A stretch of DNA of 36,645 nt, from NCBI GenBank assembly GCA_021780435.1, contig JAJXYV010000016.1, forward strand, positions 1 through 36,645. The letters are read 5' to 3'. The notes beneath the pieces are model-generated. The model ran no database searches. It saw nothing but the letters and a program-made list of their open reading frames with translations, and was not told the DNA's origin. The stretch comes from Pseudomonadota bacterium (GTDB lineage Bacteria > Pseudomonadota > Alphaproteobacteria > Rhizobiales > Beijerinckiaceae). The translations under genes and the position numbers were made by a program. Shown here in pieces: positions 26,666-35,285 of this stretch (positions within the stretch are counted from its first letter, which is position 1; each line of letters starts with the position of its first letter).

Positions 26666-28150
26666 TCACGCCGCGTCGGCGCCGTCGCCGAGGATATTTT
26701 CCGCGAGGCCATATTCCTTCATCTTGCGATAGAGCGTCGAGCGGCCGATCCCGAGCTTGCGCGCCATTTCCGACATCTGGCCCCGATAATGGGTCAGCGC
26801 GAAGCGGATCGCCTTTTCCTCCAGCCATTCGAGTTGGCGGACGTCGCCATTCTCGTCGAGAAGCTTCAGCACATTTGGATCACGCACCTCGACGCGGACG
26901 ATCTCGCGCTGGATGTCGCGCTGCGCGACGGGCGGCGGGGCCGGCGGCACCCGGACGTCGAAGCCCTCGACATGGGCGGCGATCTGTGGAAATTCCGCGA
27001 CGGTCAGTTCGTCGCCGTCGGCAAGGACCACGGCGCGGAACATGACATTTTCGAGCTGGCGGACATTGCCCGGCCAGTCATAGGTCGAGAGCATGGCCAT
27101 CGCCTCGGCGGCGACGCCGCGCAATCTCTTGCCTTCTTCGGCGCTGAAACGGGCGAGAAACCGGCGCGCCAGATCGGGAATGTCGGCGCGGCGCGTCCGC
27201 AGCGGCGGGATGGAAATGGGGAAGACATTGAGCCGGTAATAGAGGTCCTCGCGGAAGCGGCCCTGCTTGACGAGGTCGATCAGGTTCTGGTTGGTCGCCG
27301 AGATCAGGCGCACGTCCACCCGCACCGGCTTGCGGGCGCCGACGGGGTCGATCTCGCCCTCCTGGAGGGCGCGCAGAAGCTTGACCTGGGTTTCGAGCGG
27401 CAGTTCGCCGACTTCGTCGAGGAAGAGCGTGCCGCCGTTGGCCTCGACGAATTTGCCGGCATGTTTCTCCGAGGCGCCCGTGAAGGCCCCTTTCTCGTGC
27501 CCGAACAGGATCGATTCGACCAGATTCTGCGGCAGGGCGCCGCAATTCACCGTCACGAAAGACTTGCCGCGCCGGTCGGACGCGCCCTGGATGGCGCGGG
27601 CCATCAATTCCTTGCCGACGCCCGATTCGCCTTCGATCAGCACCGGGATGTTGGATTTGGCGGCGCGTTCGCCGAGCCGGATGGCGCGACCCATTTCCTC
27701 GCCGCGCGAAAGGATGTCGCGGAAGGTCAGATGGCCGGCGGCCTTGCGCCCGATCCGGCGGATTTCGTCCTCGAGCGCGTCGAAGCGCAGGGCGTTCTTG
27801 ATCGAGATCTGCAGGCGCTCCGCGCCAACCGGCTTGACCACGAAATCGAGCGCGCCGGCGCGCATGGCCGAAATGACCGCCTCGATCGAGCCATGGGCGG
27901 TCTGGACGATGACGGGCGTGGTCATTTTCGCGTCGCGCATCCGCGCGAGCACGCCCATGCCGTCGAGATCGGGCATGACGAGATCGAGTATCAACAGATC
28001 AATTCGCGATTGGTCGGCCGACTGCATCCGCGCCAGCGCCGCTTCGCCCCCTTCGACACATTCCGCCTCGTAGCCGAATCGCCGCACCATGGCTTCAAGA
28101 AGCCGGCGTTGCACGGGATCGTCGTCGGCGATCAGAATGGTCGAGATCAT
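26666..28150 (-). CDS. Sigma54-dependent response regulator (REC-AAA+-Fis HTH, NtrC family)
   Basis: STILIADDDPVQRRLLEAMV, DLLILDLVMPDLDG, EGESGVGKELMARAIQ (Walker A), GHEKGAFTGASEKHAGKFVEANGGTLFLDEVGELPLETQ, C-terminal AIRFALTHYRGQMSEMARKLGIGRSTLYRKMKEYGL. Confidence 0.95.
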   Translation of the reverse strand: MISTILIADDDPVQRRLLEAMVRRFGYEAECVEGGEAALARMQSADQSRIDLLILDLVMPDLDGMGVLARMRDAKMTTPVIVQTAHGSIEAVISAMRAGALDFVVKPVGAERLQISIKNALRFDALEDEIRRIGRKAAGHLTFRDILSRGEEMGRAIRLGERAAKSNIPVLIEGESGVGKELMARAIQGASDRRGKSFVTVNCGALPQNLVESILFGHEKGAFTGASEKHAGKFVEANGGTLFLDEVGELPLETQVKLLRALQEGEIDPVGARKPVRVDVRLISATNQNLIDLVKQGRFREDLYYRLNVFPISIPPLRTRRADIPDLARRFLARFSAEEGKRLRGVAAEAMAMLSTYDWPGNVRQLENVMFRAVVLADGDELTVAEFPQIAAHVEGFDVRVPPAPPPVAQRDIQREIVRVEVRDPNVLKLLDENGDVRQLEWLEEKAIRFALTHYRGQMSEMARKLGIGRSTLYRKMKEYGLAENILGDGADAA

Positions 28151-28330
28151 TATCGTTCTTTCGTTGAGACGGCGTGGCCGCGCCCGACATGCTGCGCGAA
28201 GAGGGTAAATGGGGTGTTAATGCGCCCTCCCTGCTTTAGGGGCAGGCGGGCGCGCGCCTTGACCCGCGTCGCCCGCGTCCACATTTGTGTCTGGACTTTG
28301 GATCGATTCTTGGAAAAGCTTGCCGCCGCC

Positions 28331-30166
28331 ATGACCCATTCTTCCGCTTTTCCCGTTCGCAACGCGCAAGGTTCCGGAGCCGCGCCGGCCGACGACCTGC
28401 CGCGCTGGCGGCTCGACGATCTCTATGAGGGGCTCGACAGCCCGCGCTTCGCCGAGGATTTGAAAATCCTCGCCCACGAATGCCGGCAGTTCGCGGCGAC
28501 CTATCGCGGCGCTTTGGCCGGCCTGCTCGCCGGAGCCGACGCCGCGAGCGCGCTCCACGAGGCCATCGCGCGTTATGAGCGCATCGACGATCTGGCGACC
28601 CGGATCATGTCCTTCGCCGGCCTGTCCTATGCCGAGAACACGATCGATCCGGCTCGCGCCAAATTTTACGGCGACGCCCAGGAGAAGGTGACGGCGGCCT
28701 CGACCGACCTCCTGTTCTTCCAGCTCGAACTGAACCGTCTGGACGACGCGGCGCTGGCCAAAGCGATGGAGCGGCAGCCGCTGTCCTATTACCGGCCCTG
28801 GATCGAGGACCTGCGCCGCGAAAAGCCCTATCAGCTCGACGACCGGATCGAGCAGCTCTTCCACGAGAAGTCGGTGACCGGCCACGCCGCCTGGAACCGG
28901 CTGTTCGACGAGACCATCGCCTCGCTGCGCTTCGAGATCGACGGCCAGGAAATGACCCTGGAGCCGGCGCTGAACCTGTTCCAGGATCCCGAGGAAAAGG
29001 TTCGCGAAAAGGCCTCCGCGGCGATTTCCGCCACGCTCGGCGCGAATCTGCGCGTCTTTGCGCTGATCTCCAATGTTCTGGCCAAGGACAAGGAAATTTC
29101 CGACCAATGGCGCGGATTCAAGGACGTCGCCGATTCGCGCCATCTCTCCAATCGCGTCGAGCCGGAAGTGGTCGAGGCCATGGTGGCGGCGGTGCGCGCC
29201 GCCTATCCGAAGCTGTCGCATCGCTATTACCGGCTGAAGGCGCGCTGGTTCGGCAAGGAGAAGCTCGCCCATTGGGACCGCAACGCGCCTTTGCCCGACG
29301 CGCCCAAGACGACCTTTGACTGGACGCAGGCGCGCGCCGCGGTGCTCGGCGCCTACCGCGCTTTCGCCCCGCGGATGGCGGAAATCGCCCAGGAGTTCTT
29401 CGACCGGCAATGGATCGACGCGCCGGTGCGCACGGGCAAGGCGCCGGGCGCCTTTTCCCATCCGACCTCGCCGTCCGTCCACCCTTATGTCCTGCTCAAT
29501 TACCAGGGCAAGCCGCGCGACGTGATGACGCTCGCCCATGAGCTTGGCCATGGCGTGCATCAGGTGCTGGCCGCGCCCAACGGGCCGCTGATGGCCCCGA
29601 CACCGCTCACCCTGGCGGAAACCGCCTCGGTCTTCGGCGAAATGCTGACCTTCCAGGCTCTTCTGGCCGAGGCGAAGGAGCCGCGCGAGCGCCGGGCCCT
29701 GCTGGCCTCGAAGGTCGAGGACATGCTGAATACAGTGGTCCGCCAGATCGCCTTCTATACGTTCGAGCGCCGGCTGCACGAGGAGCGCCGCCAAGGCGAA
29801 CTGACAGCCGAGCGGATCTGCGAGCTGTGGGTCGAGGTGCAGGCGGAAAGCCTTGGCCCGGCGATCGAGCTGAAGCCGGGCTATGAGACTTTCTGGGCCT
29901 ATATCCCGCATTTCATCCATTCGCCCTTCTATGTCTATGCCTATGCCTTCGGCGATTGCCTCGTGAATTCGCTCTACGGCGTCTATCGCAAGGCCGAGCC
30001 GGGCTTCGTCGACAAATATTTCGCTCTGCTGTCCGCGGGCGGCTCCAAACATTATTCCGAACTGCTGGCGCCCTTCGGCCTCGACGCCCGCGATCCCGCG
30101 TTCTGGAGCATCGGCCTGTCGATGATCGAGGGGATGATCGACGAGCTTGAGAGCCTTCCCGCCTGA
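28331..30166 (+). CDS. pepF: Oligoendopeptidase F, M3 family
   Basis: LPRWRLDDLYEGLDSPRFAEDL, MTLAHELGHGVHQVLA (HExxH), GPLMAPTPLTLAETASVFGEML, YIPHFIHSPFYVYAYAFGDCLVNSLY. Trimmed from ORF 26789. Confidence 0.95.
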   Translation: MTHSSAFPVRNAQGSGAAPADDLPRWRLDDLYEGLDSPRFAEDLKILAHECRQFAATYRGALAGLLAGADAASALHEAIARYERIDDLATRIMSFAGLSYAENTIDPARAKFYGDAQEKVTAASTDLLFFQLELNRLDDAALAKAMERQPLSYYRPWIEDLRREKPYQLDDRIEQLFHEKSVTGHAAWNRLFDETIASLRFEIDGQEMTLEPALNLFQDPEEKVREKASAAISATLGANLRVFALISNVLAKDKEISDQWRGFKDVADSRHLSNRVEPEVVEAMVAAVRAAYPKLSHRYYRLKARWFGKEKLAHWDRNAPLPDAPKTTFDWTQARAAVLGAYRAFAPRMAEIAQEFFDRQWIDAPVRTGKAPGAFSHPTSPSVHPYVLLNYQGKPRDVMTLAHELGHGVHQVLAAPNGPLMAPTPLTLAETASVFGEMLTFQALLAEAKEPRERRALLASKVEDMLNTVVRQIAFYTFERRLHEERRQGELTAERICELWVEVQAESLGPAIELKPGYETFWAYIPHFIHSPFYVYAYAFGDCLVNSLYGVYRKAEPGFVDKYFALLSAGGSKHYSELLAPFGLDARDPAFWSIGLSMIEGMIDELESLPA

Positions 30167-30173
30167 GGCGGGA
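30157..30173 (+). repeat. Inverted repeat TCCCGCC-TGA-GGCGGGA with the pepF stop codon as its loop
   Basis: 7-bp perfect arms 30157-30163 and 30167-30173; the right arm overlaps the GGGAG SD-like sequence of the next gene. Confidence 0.7.
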
Positions 30174-30179
30174 GCGCCC

Positions 30180-31142
30180 ATGCTGACCTTGGCTCTCGCC
30201 TGGCTGGCGCTGTTCTGGCTGCTGGCGTTCGGGTCCCTGGCCCTGTTCAATCTGGCGCTGGTCCGTTTCGTCCAGGCGCTGGTTCCGCCGATCGGGCGCT
30301 TCGTCGAGGTCGGCGGGCTTCGGATTCATCTGGTCGACAGCGGCGCCAAGCCCGGGCAGGAGGGCTCGCCGCTGGTCTTCATCCACGGTCTGCTCGGCCA
30401 GCTCAATCATTTCAGCTTCGCGCTCGCAGCCCGCTTCCCCGAGCGGCGGCTGGTCCTGATCGACCGCCCAGGCTCGGGCTATTCGCAACGGGCGCGTCCC
30501 CAGACCCTCGCCGCACAGGCGGCGATCGTCGCCGGGGCGATCGAGGCGCTGGGTCTGGAAAGGCCTGTCATCGTCGGCCATTCGCTCGGCGGCGCCGTGG
30601 CGCTGGCGCTGGCGCTCGACCACCGGGAAAAGATCGGCGGACTGGCGCTGATCGCGCCGCTCACCCATCTCGTCCAGAAGCCGCCGAAACCCTTCGCGGC
30701 TCTCTCCGGCCACAGCCGGCTGGCGCTGTGGTTCGGCGCCTGGACCTTGGGGCCGGTCATGACGATGCTGCGCGCGGGCGCGGCGCGCGAGGAGGTCTTC
30801 GCGCCCGATCTCCTGCCGGCGGGGTTCTGGAATCGGGGCGGCGGCCTGCTTGGCGTTCGGCCTTCCGCCTTGCTCGCGGCGGCGAGCGACGTGAGGACCC
30901 AGCCGCGCGAATTGCCGGCTATGGCGCAACGCTATGGCGCGCTCGACCTGCCCATCGGCGTCCTGTTCGGGGAAGGCGACAAGGTGCTTGACCCGAAGGG
31001 GCAGGGCGCGGATTTTTGCGCCAGCGCGCCACAAGCGGAATGCGTGCGGATCGCGGGTGGACATATGTTGCCGGTAACGCGGCCGGCGGAAACCGAAGCG
31101 TTCATCCGCGAGGTTCTGGCGCGTGTGGACTCCGGCCCCTGA
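30180..31142 (+). CDS. Alpha/beta hydrolase with N-terminal membrane anchor
   Basis: LVFIHGLLGQLNHFSF, LVLIDRPGSGYSQRA, VIVGHSLGGAVALALALDH (nucleophile elbow), GVLFGEGDKVLDP, IAGGHMLPVTRP. Confidence 0.92.
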   Translation: MLTLALAWLALFWLLAFGSLALFNLALVRFVQALVPPIGRFVEVGGLRIHLVDSGAKPGQEGSPLVFIHGLLGQLNHFSFALAARFPERRLVLIDRPGSGYSQRARPQTLAAQAAIVAGAIEALGLERPVIVGHSLGGAVALALALDHREKIGGLALIAPLTHLVQKPPKPFAALSGHSRLALWFGAWTLGPVMTMLRAGAAREEVFAPDLLPAGFWNRGGGLLGVRPSALLAAASDVRTQPRELPAMAQRYGALDLPIGVLFGEGDKVLDPKGQGADFCASAPQAECVRIAGGHMLPVTRPAETEAFIREVLARVDSGP

Positions 31143-31168
31143 GCGGGCGAATGGGACAGGAGAAGAGC

Positions 31169-31747
31169 ATGAGGGTGAAACGTTTTCTGGCTTCGGCCCT
31201 TCTCTTCGCCGGGACGTTGGCGGCCGTCTGGAGCCTGTCCGCCGCGGGCGCCTTGGCCTTCGAGCTGAAAAGCCCGGACATTCCGCCCGGCGGCGGCGAA
31301 ATCGCCGAGACTTTCGTTTACAATGGTTTTGGCTGCCATGGCGGCGATCTGTCGCCCGCCATGGTATGGCGCAATCCGCCGCCGGGGACCAAGAGCTATG
31401 CCCTCCTGGTCCATGATCCCGACGCCCCAACCGGGGGCGCGGGCTTCTGGCACTGGGTGGTCATCAATATCCCGGCCAGTGTGACCGGCCTGCCGCAGGG
31501 AGTTGGCAAGGACGGCGCCGGCCTGCCGCAGGGAGCGCAGCAGATCGCGACCGATTTCGGCGTTCCCGGTTATGGCGGTCCTTGTCCGCCGAAGGGCGAC
31601 AAGCCCCATCGCTACAATTTCACGGTTTACGCCTTGAAGGTGGACAAGCTCGACCTGCCGCCGCACGCCACCGCCTCGATCGCCGGTTTCCTCGTCAACG
31701 CCAACGCGCTCGGCAAGGCGACGCTGACAGGGGTCTACGGGCGCTGA
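31169..31747 (+). CDS. YbhB/YbcL-family (PEBP/Raf kinase inhibitor-like) secreted protein
   Basis: FELKSPDIPPGGGEIAETFVYNGFGCHGGDLSPAMVWRNPPPGTKSYALLVHDPDAPTGGAGFWHWVVINIPASVTGLPQG, YGGPCPPKGDKPHRYNFTVYAL. Alternative start at 31151. Confidence 0.93.
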   Translation: MRVKRFLASALLFAGTLAAVWSLSAAGALAFELKSPDIPPGGGEIAETFVYNGFGCHGGDLSPAMVWRNPPPGTKSYALLVHDPDAPTGGAGFWHWVVINIPASVTGLPQGVGKDGAGLPQGAQQIATDFGVPGYGGPCPPKGDKPHRYNFTVYALKVDKLDLPPHATASIAGFLVNANALGKATLTGVYGR

Positions 31748-31793
31748 GACTTCGCCGCATTCGCCGCGTAAAGGGGAGAGCGGAGCAAACCGA

Positions 31794-33149
31794 ATGAAGG
31801 ACGACGAAGCCAATCGCTTCGGCGCGCGGGCCGCGCGCTATCTCGCCGTGGGCGCCCAGGCGGGCGGATTCGCTGCGCGGCTCGCCGGCGCGCGCCTGCT
31901 CGGGGCGGGGCGCGGCCAGGGGCGGGAAAGCGACGCCGAGGCGCTGGCGCGGGCGCTGGGCGGGCTCAAGGGCCCGCTGATGAAAGCGGCGCAGCTCATC
32001 GCCACGATCCCGGAAGTCCTGCCGATCGAATATGCCGAGGCCCTGGCGAGCCTGCAGAGCGAGGCGCCGCCAATGGGCGCGGCCTTCGTCCGCCGGCGCA
32101 TGGCCGCCGAACTCGGGCCTGACTGGCAGAAAAAATTCGCCGCCTTCGACCTGACGCCGGCGGCCGCGGCCTCGCTCGGCCAGGTCCATCGCGCCCGCAC
32201 GCTTGAGGGCGCGGATGTCGCCTGCAAGCTGCAATATCCGGACATGGCCTCGGCGGTCGAGGCCGATCTCGCCCAGCTCGAACTGGCGCTCGCCTTGCAG
32301 AAGCGGGTCGAGCCGGCGATCGACGCCCGCGAGGCGGCCGCCGAAATCGCCGAGCGTTTGCGCGAGGAGCTCGATTACCGCCGCGAGGCCAAGCACGCCC
32401 GCCTTTATCGCGCCATGCTGGCCGGGCGTGGCGACATTCGCGTTCCCGGCGTCCATGAAGCGCTCTCGACCGGCCGTCTCCTCACCCTCGACTGGCTGGA
32501 GGGCGAGAAGATTCTTTCCTTGGTCGGGGCGCCGGAGGCCGGGCGCAACCTTGTGGCGCAGGCGATCTTTTCCGCGTGGTGGCGGCCTTTCGCCCATCAT
32601 GGCGTCATCCATGGCGACCCCCACCTCGGCAATTACGCCGTCTTTCGCGAAGACGGCGCGCCCGCGGGGATCAATCTACTCGATTACGGCTGCGTCCGCA
32701 TTTTCCCGCCAGCCTTCGTCGGCGGCGTGGTCCAGCTCTATCGCGGCCTGCGCGCCGGGCGGCGCGACGAGATCGCCGAGGCCTATCGCGTCTGGGGCTT
32801 CCGCAATCTCTCGAACGATCTGATCGAGGTCCTGACTGTCTGGGCGCGCTTCATCCTCGGGCCGCTGCTCGACGACCGCGTCCGCACCATCGCCGACGGG
32901 GTCTCGGCCGCCGCCTATGGCCGGCGCGAGGCGATGGTGGTGCGGCGCATGCTGCGCGAGAAGGGGCCGTTGACGATCCCGCGCGAATTCGTCTTCATGG
33001 ATCGCGCGGCGATCGGCCTCGGCGGCGCCTTCCTGCATCTGGCGGCGCGGCTCAACTTCCATCGCCTGTTCGAGGAGGCGCTGGAGGATTTCGATCTCGA
33101 CGTCCTTGCGGCGCGGCAGTCGACAGCCCTCACCGACGCCGGGCTGTGA
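31794..33149 (+). CDS. ABC1/AarF/UbiB-family atypical kinase
   Basis: GGLKGPLMKAAQLIATIPEVLPIEYAEALASLQSEAPPM, AAAASLGQVHRARTLEGADVACKLQYPDM, HHGVIHGDPHLGNYAV, INLLDYGCVRIFP. Confidence 0.92.
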   Translation: MKDDEANRFGARAARYLAVGAQAGGFAARLAGARLLGAGRGQGRESDAEALARALGGLKGPLMKAAQLIATIPEVLPIEYAEALASLQSEAPPMGAAFVRRRMAAELGPDWQKKFAAFDLTPAAAASLGQVHRARTLEGADVACKLQYPDMASAVEADLAQLELALALQKRVEPAIDAREAAAEIAERLREELDYRREAKHARLYRAMLAGRGDIRVPGVHEALSTGRLLTLDWLEGEKILSLVGAPEAGRNLVAQAIFSAWWRPFAHHGVIHGDPHLGNYAVFREDGAPAGINLLDYGCVRIFPPAFVGGVVQLYRGLRAGRRDEIAEAYRVWGFRNLSNDLIEVLTVWARFILGPLLDDRVRTIADGVSAAAYGRREAMVVRRMLREKGPLTIPREFVFMDRAAIGLGGAFLHLAARLNFHRLFEEALEDFDLDVLAARQSTALTDAGL

Positions 33150-33335
33150 CCGAATTTCCCCCGCGATGCCGGTCCGCGACGAATTAACGCCTTATTTTTT
33201 CAGTGTCGCGCTGAAAGTTGGGGCGAAATTGCGACGCCTACCTTATAACAGCTTGCCTTGTTCCGGCCCTTTTGGGAAAAAAGACGCCTGAAGGCCGAGA
33301 CGACGACAAGACAGGCCTTTCAAAAGGAGAGGATA

Positions 33336-33494
33336 ATGGCGGCGATCCAGATGAGCGGAAACGACGCGCTTGGCGCGTCCGACATGGACTATCCGGCGCA
33401 TTTTGAGACCTATCGGTTGTTCACCTCCTTGGTCAAATGGGGAACGGCCACGGTCATCCTGATCCTGCTGCTCCTCGCCTTCTTTACTCTCTGA
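33336..33494 (+). CDS. aa3-type cytochrome c oxidase subunit IV (52 aa)
   Basis: MAAIQMSGNDALGASDMDYPAHFETYRLFTSLVKWGTATVILILLLLAFFTL; DMDYxxHxxTYxxFxxLxKWGT pattern plus TM; AAGGAGAGG SD just upstream. Confidence 0.88.
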   Translation: MAAIQMSGNDALGASDMDYPAHFETYRLFTSLVKWGTATVILILLLLAFFTL

Positions 33495-33508
33495 CATAAG
33501 ACCATTGA

Positions 33509-33529
33509 GGCGCGCTCCTCCGGCGCGCC
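33509..33529. repeat. Hairpin GGCGCGC-TCCTCCG-GCGCGCC between coxIV-like gene and pntAA
   Basis: 7-bp perfect arms, 7-nt loop, in the 80-bp gap between the two genes. Confidence 0.6.
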
Positions 33530-33574
33530 GGACCTTGTCAAGACCCGCGCCCTGCGGGCCATGTGGAGTCATTC

Positions 33575-34711
33575 ATGCGTATTGCCGTTCCCGCCGAAAC
33601 CGACGCCAATGAAGCGCGCGTCGCGGCGACGCCCGAAACCGTCAAGAAATACGCCGGCCTGGGCGCCGAGGTTGTGGTGCAGGCCGGCGCCGGCAAGGGC
33701 TCCGGCGTAACCGACGCCGATTTCGAAAAGGCAGGCGCCCAAATCGCTCCCGACGCGCCGGCGACCGTCGCCGGCGCCGATGTCGTGCTGACGGTTCGCC
33801 GGCCGACGCCCGAGTCGCTTGCCGGCGTCAATCCGGGCGCTGCGGTTCTCGCGATCATGGACCCGTATGGCCAGAACGAGGCGGTTCTCGCCCTGGCGCA
33901 CGCCCATGTCCAGGCTTTCGCCATGGAGCTGATGCCGCGCATCACCCGCGCCCAGGTCATGGACGTCCTCTCGTCTCAGGCCAATCTCGCCGGCTATCGC
34001 GCCGTGATCGATGCGATAGCCGAATATGGCCGCGCCATCCCGATGATGATGACCGCGGCTGGCACGGTGCCGGCGGCAAAGATTTTCATCATGGGCGTGG
34101 GCGTCGCCGGCCTGCAGGCCATCGCCACCGCGCGCCGCCTCGGCGGCGTCGTCACCGCGACCGACGTCCGCCCGGCCACCAAGGAGCAGGTGGAGTCGCT
34201 CGGCGCCAAGTTCCTCGCCGTCGAGGACGAGGAATTCAAGCAGGCGCAGACCGCGGGCGGCTACGCCAAGGAAATGTCCAAGGAATATCAGGCGAAGCAG
34301 GCGGCGCTCACGGCGTCCCACATCGCCAAGCAGGATATCGTCATCACCACGGCGCTCATTCCGGGCCGCCCGGCGCCGCGCCTGATCACGGCCGACATGG
34401 TGGCCTCCATGCGTCCGGGTTCGGTGATCGTCGACCTGGCCGTCGAGCGCGGCGGCAATTGCGAATTGTCGAAGCCCGGCAAGGTCGTGGTGACGAAGAA
34501 TCATGTGAAGATCGTCGGCCACCTCAATGTCGCCGGCCGTCTCGCCGCCACCGCCTCGCAGCTCTACGCCAAGAACCTGTTCGCCTTCCTCGAAACCATG
34601 ATCGACAAGGAGAGCAAGGCGCTCAAGATCGATGGCGAGGACGAGCTGGTGAAGGCGACGCGGTTGACCTTCGGCGGCGCGGTCGTCCATCCCGCCTTCG
34701 TGGCGAGCTGA
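33575..34711 (+). CDS. pntAA: NAD(P) transhydrogenase subunit alpha, part 1
   Basis: MRIAVPAETDANEARVAATPETVKKYAGLGAEVVVQAGAGKGSGVTDADFEKAGA, AKIFIMGVGVAGLQAIATARRLGGVVTATDVRPATKEQVESLGAKF, GSVIVDLAVERGGNCELS. Confidence 0.97.
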   Translation: MRIAVPAETDANEARVAATPETVKKYAGLGAEVVVQAGAGKGSGVTDADFEKAGAQIAPDAPATVAGADVVLTVRRPTPESLAGVNPGAAVLAIMDPYGQNEAVLALAHAHVQAFAMELMPRITRAQVMDVLSSQANLAGYRAVIDAIAEYGRAIPMMMTAAGTVPAAKIFIMGVGVAGLQAIATARRLGGVVTATDVRPATKEQVESLGAKFLAVEDEEFKQAQTAGGYAKEMSKEYQAKQAALTASHIAKQDIVITTALIPGRPAPRLITADMVASMRPGSVIVDLAVERGGNCELSKPGKVVVTKNHVKIVGHLNVAGRLAATASQLYAKNLFAFLETMIDKESKALKIDGEDELVKATRLTFGGAVVHPAFVAS

Positions 34712-34815
34712 CGGCGCTTCGCGCGATTTCGCGGCGGCTTCAGGCCGCCCGTCCGGCTCCGAGCCGGGCATTTTGTCAATAACCCGTTTGAGAGCCCGAG
34801 AGAGGGGCGCATTCC

Positions 34816-35280
34816 ATGGCAACTGACGCACAATCGCTGGTCGACCGGGCGCAGGACGCGGCGCGGGCCGCCCGCGCCGCCGCCGACGCGGCGCAAGCCT
34901 ATGCCGACCAGGCTTCCCATCTGACCCATGTGGCCGACGCCGTCGGCGCCGCGGCCCATGCGGCGAGCGGCGGCGCGATCGACCCCTTCATCTTCCGCCT
35001 CGCCATTTTCGTCCTCGCCGTATTCGTCGGCTATTACGTGGTGTGGTCGGTGACCCCGGCGCTCCATACGCCGCTGATGTCGGTCACCAACGCCATCTCC
35101 TCGGTCATCGTCGTCGGCGCGCTGCTGTCGGTCGGCGTCGAGGCGTCGGGCTTCCTCGACAGCGGCCCAGCCTGGGCGCGCATCTTCGGCTTCATCGCGC
35201 TGATCCTCGCCTCGGTGAACATTTTCGGCGGCTTCCTCGTCACCGCGAGAATGCTGGCCATGTACAAGAAGAAGGGCTGA
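34816..35280 (+). CDS. pntAB: NAD(P) transhydrogenase subunit alpha, part 2 (Ala-rich N-terminal extension)
   Basis: [45 protein letters not shown]...[34 protein letters not shown]. Confidence 0.96.
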   Translation: MATDAQSLVDRAQDAARAARAAADAAQAYADQASHLTHVADAVGAAAHAASGGAIDPFIFRLAIFVLAVFVGYYVVWSVTPALHTPLMSVTNAISSVIVVGALLSVGVEASGFLDSGPAWARIFGFIALILASVNIFGGFLVTARMLAMYKKKG

Positions 35281-35285
35281 GGTCC

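Noticed and set aside
26789-28330. N-terminal ~514 residues of the 1125-aa plus ORF preceding pepF
   Set aside because: This part is antisense to the sigma54 regulator; the true pepF start is at 28331, so it is not a giant fusion protein.
28217-30250. 677-aa minus-strand ORF antisense to pepF
   Set aside because: Shadow ORF from GC-rich codon usage; the plus strand encodes the M3 peptidase with HExxH.
31485-31535. 18-bp direct repeat CCGGCCTGCCGCAGGGAG with 33-bp period inside the PEBP gene
   Set aside because: Encodes the GLPQG...GLPQG segment; similar LPxG...LPxGA repeats are normal in YbhB-like proteins.
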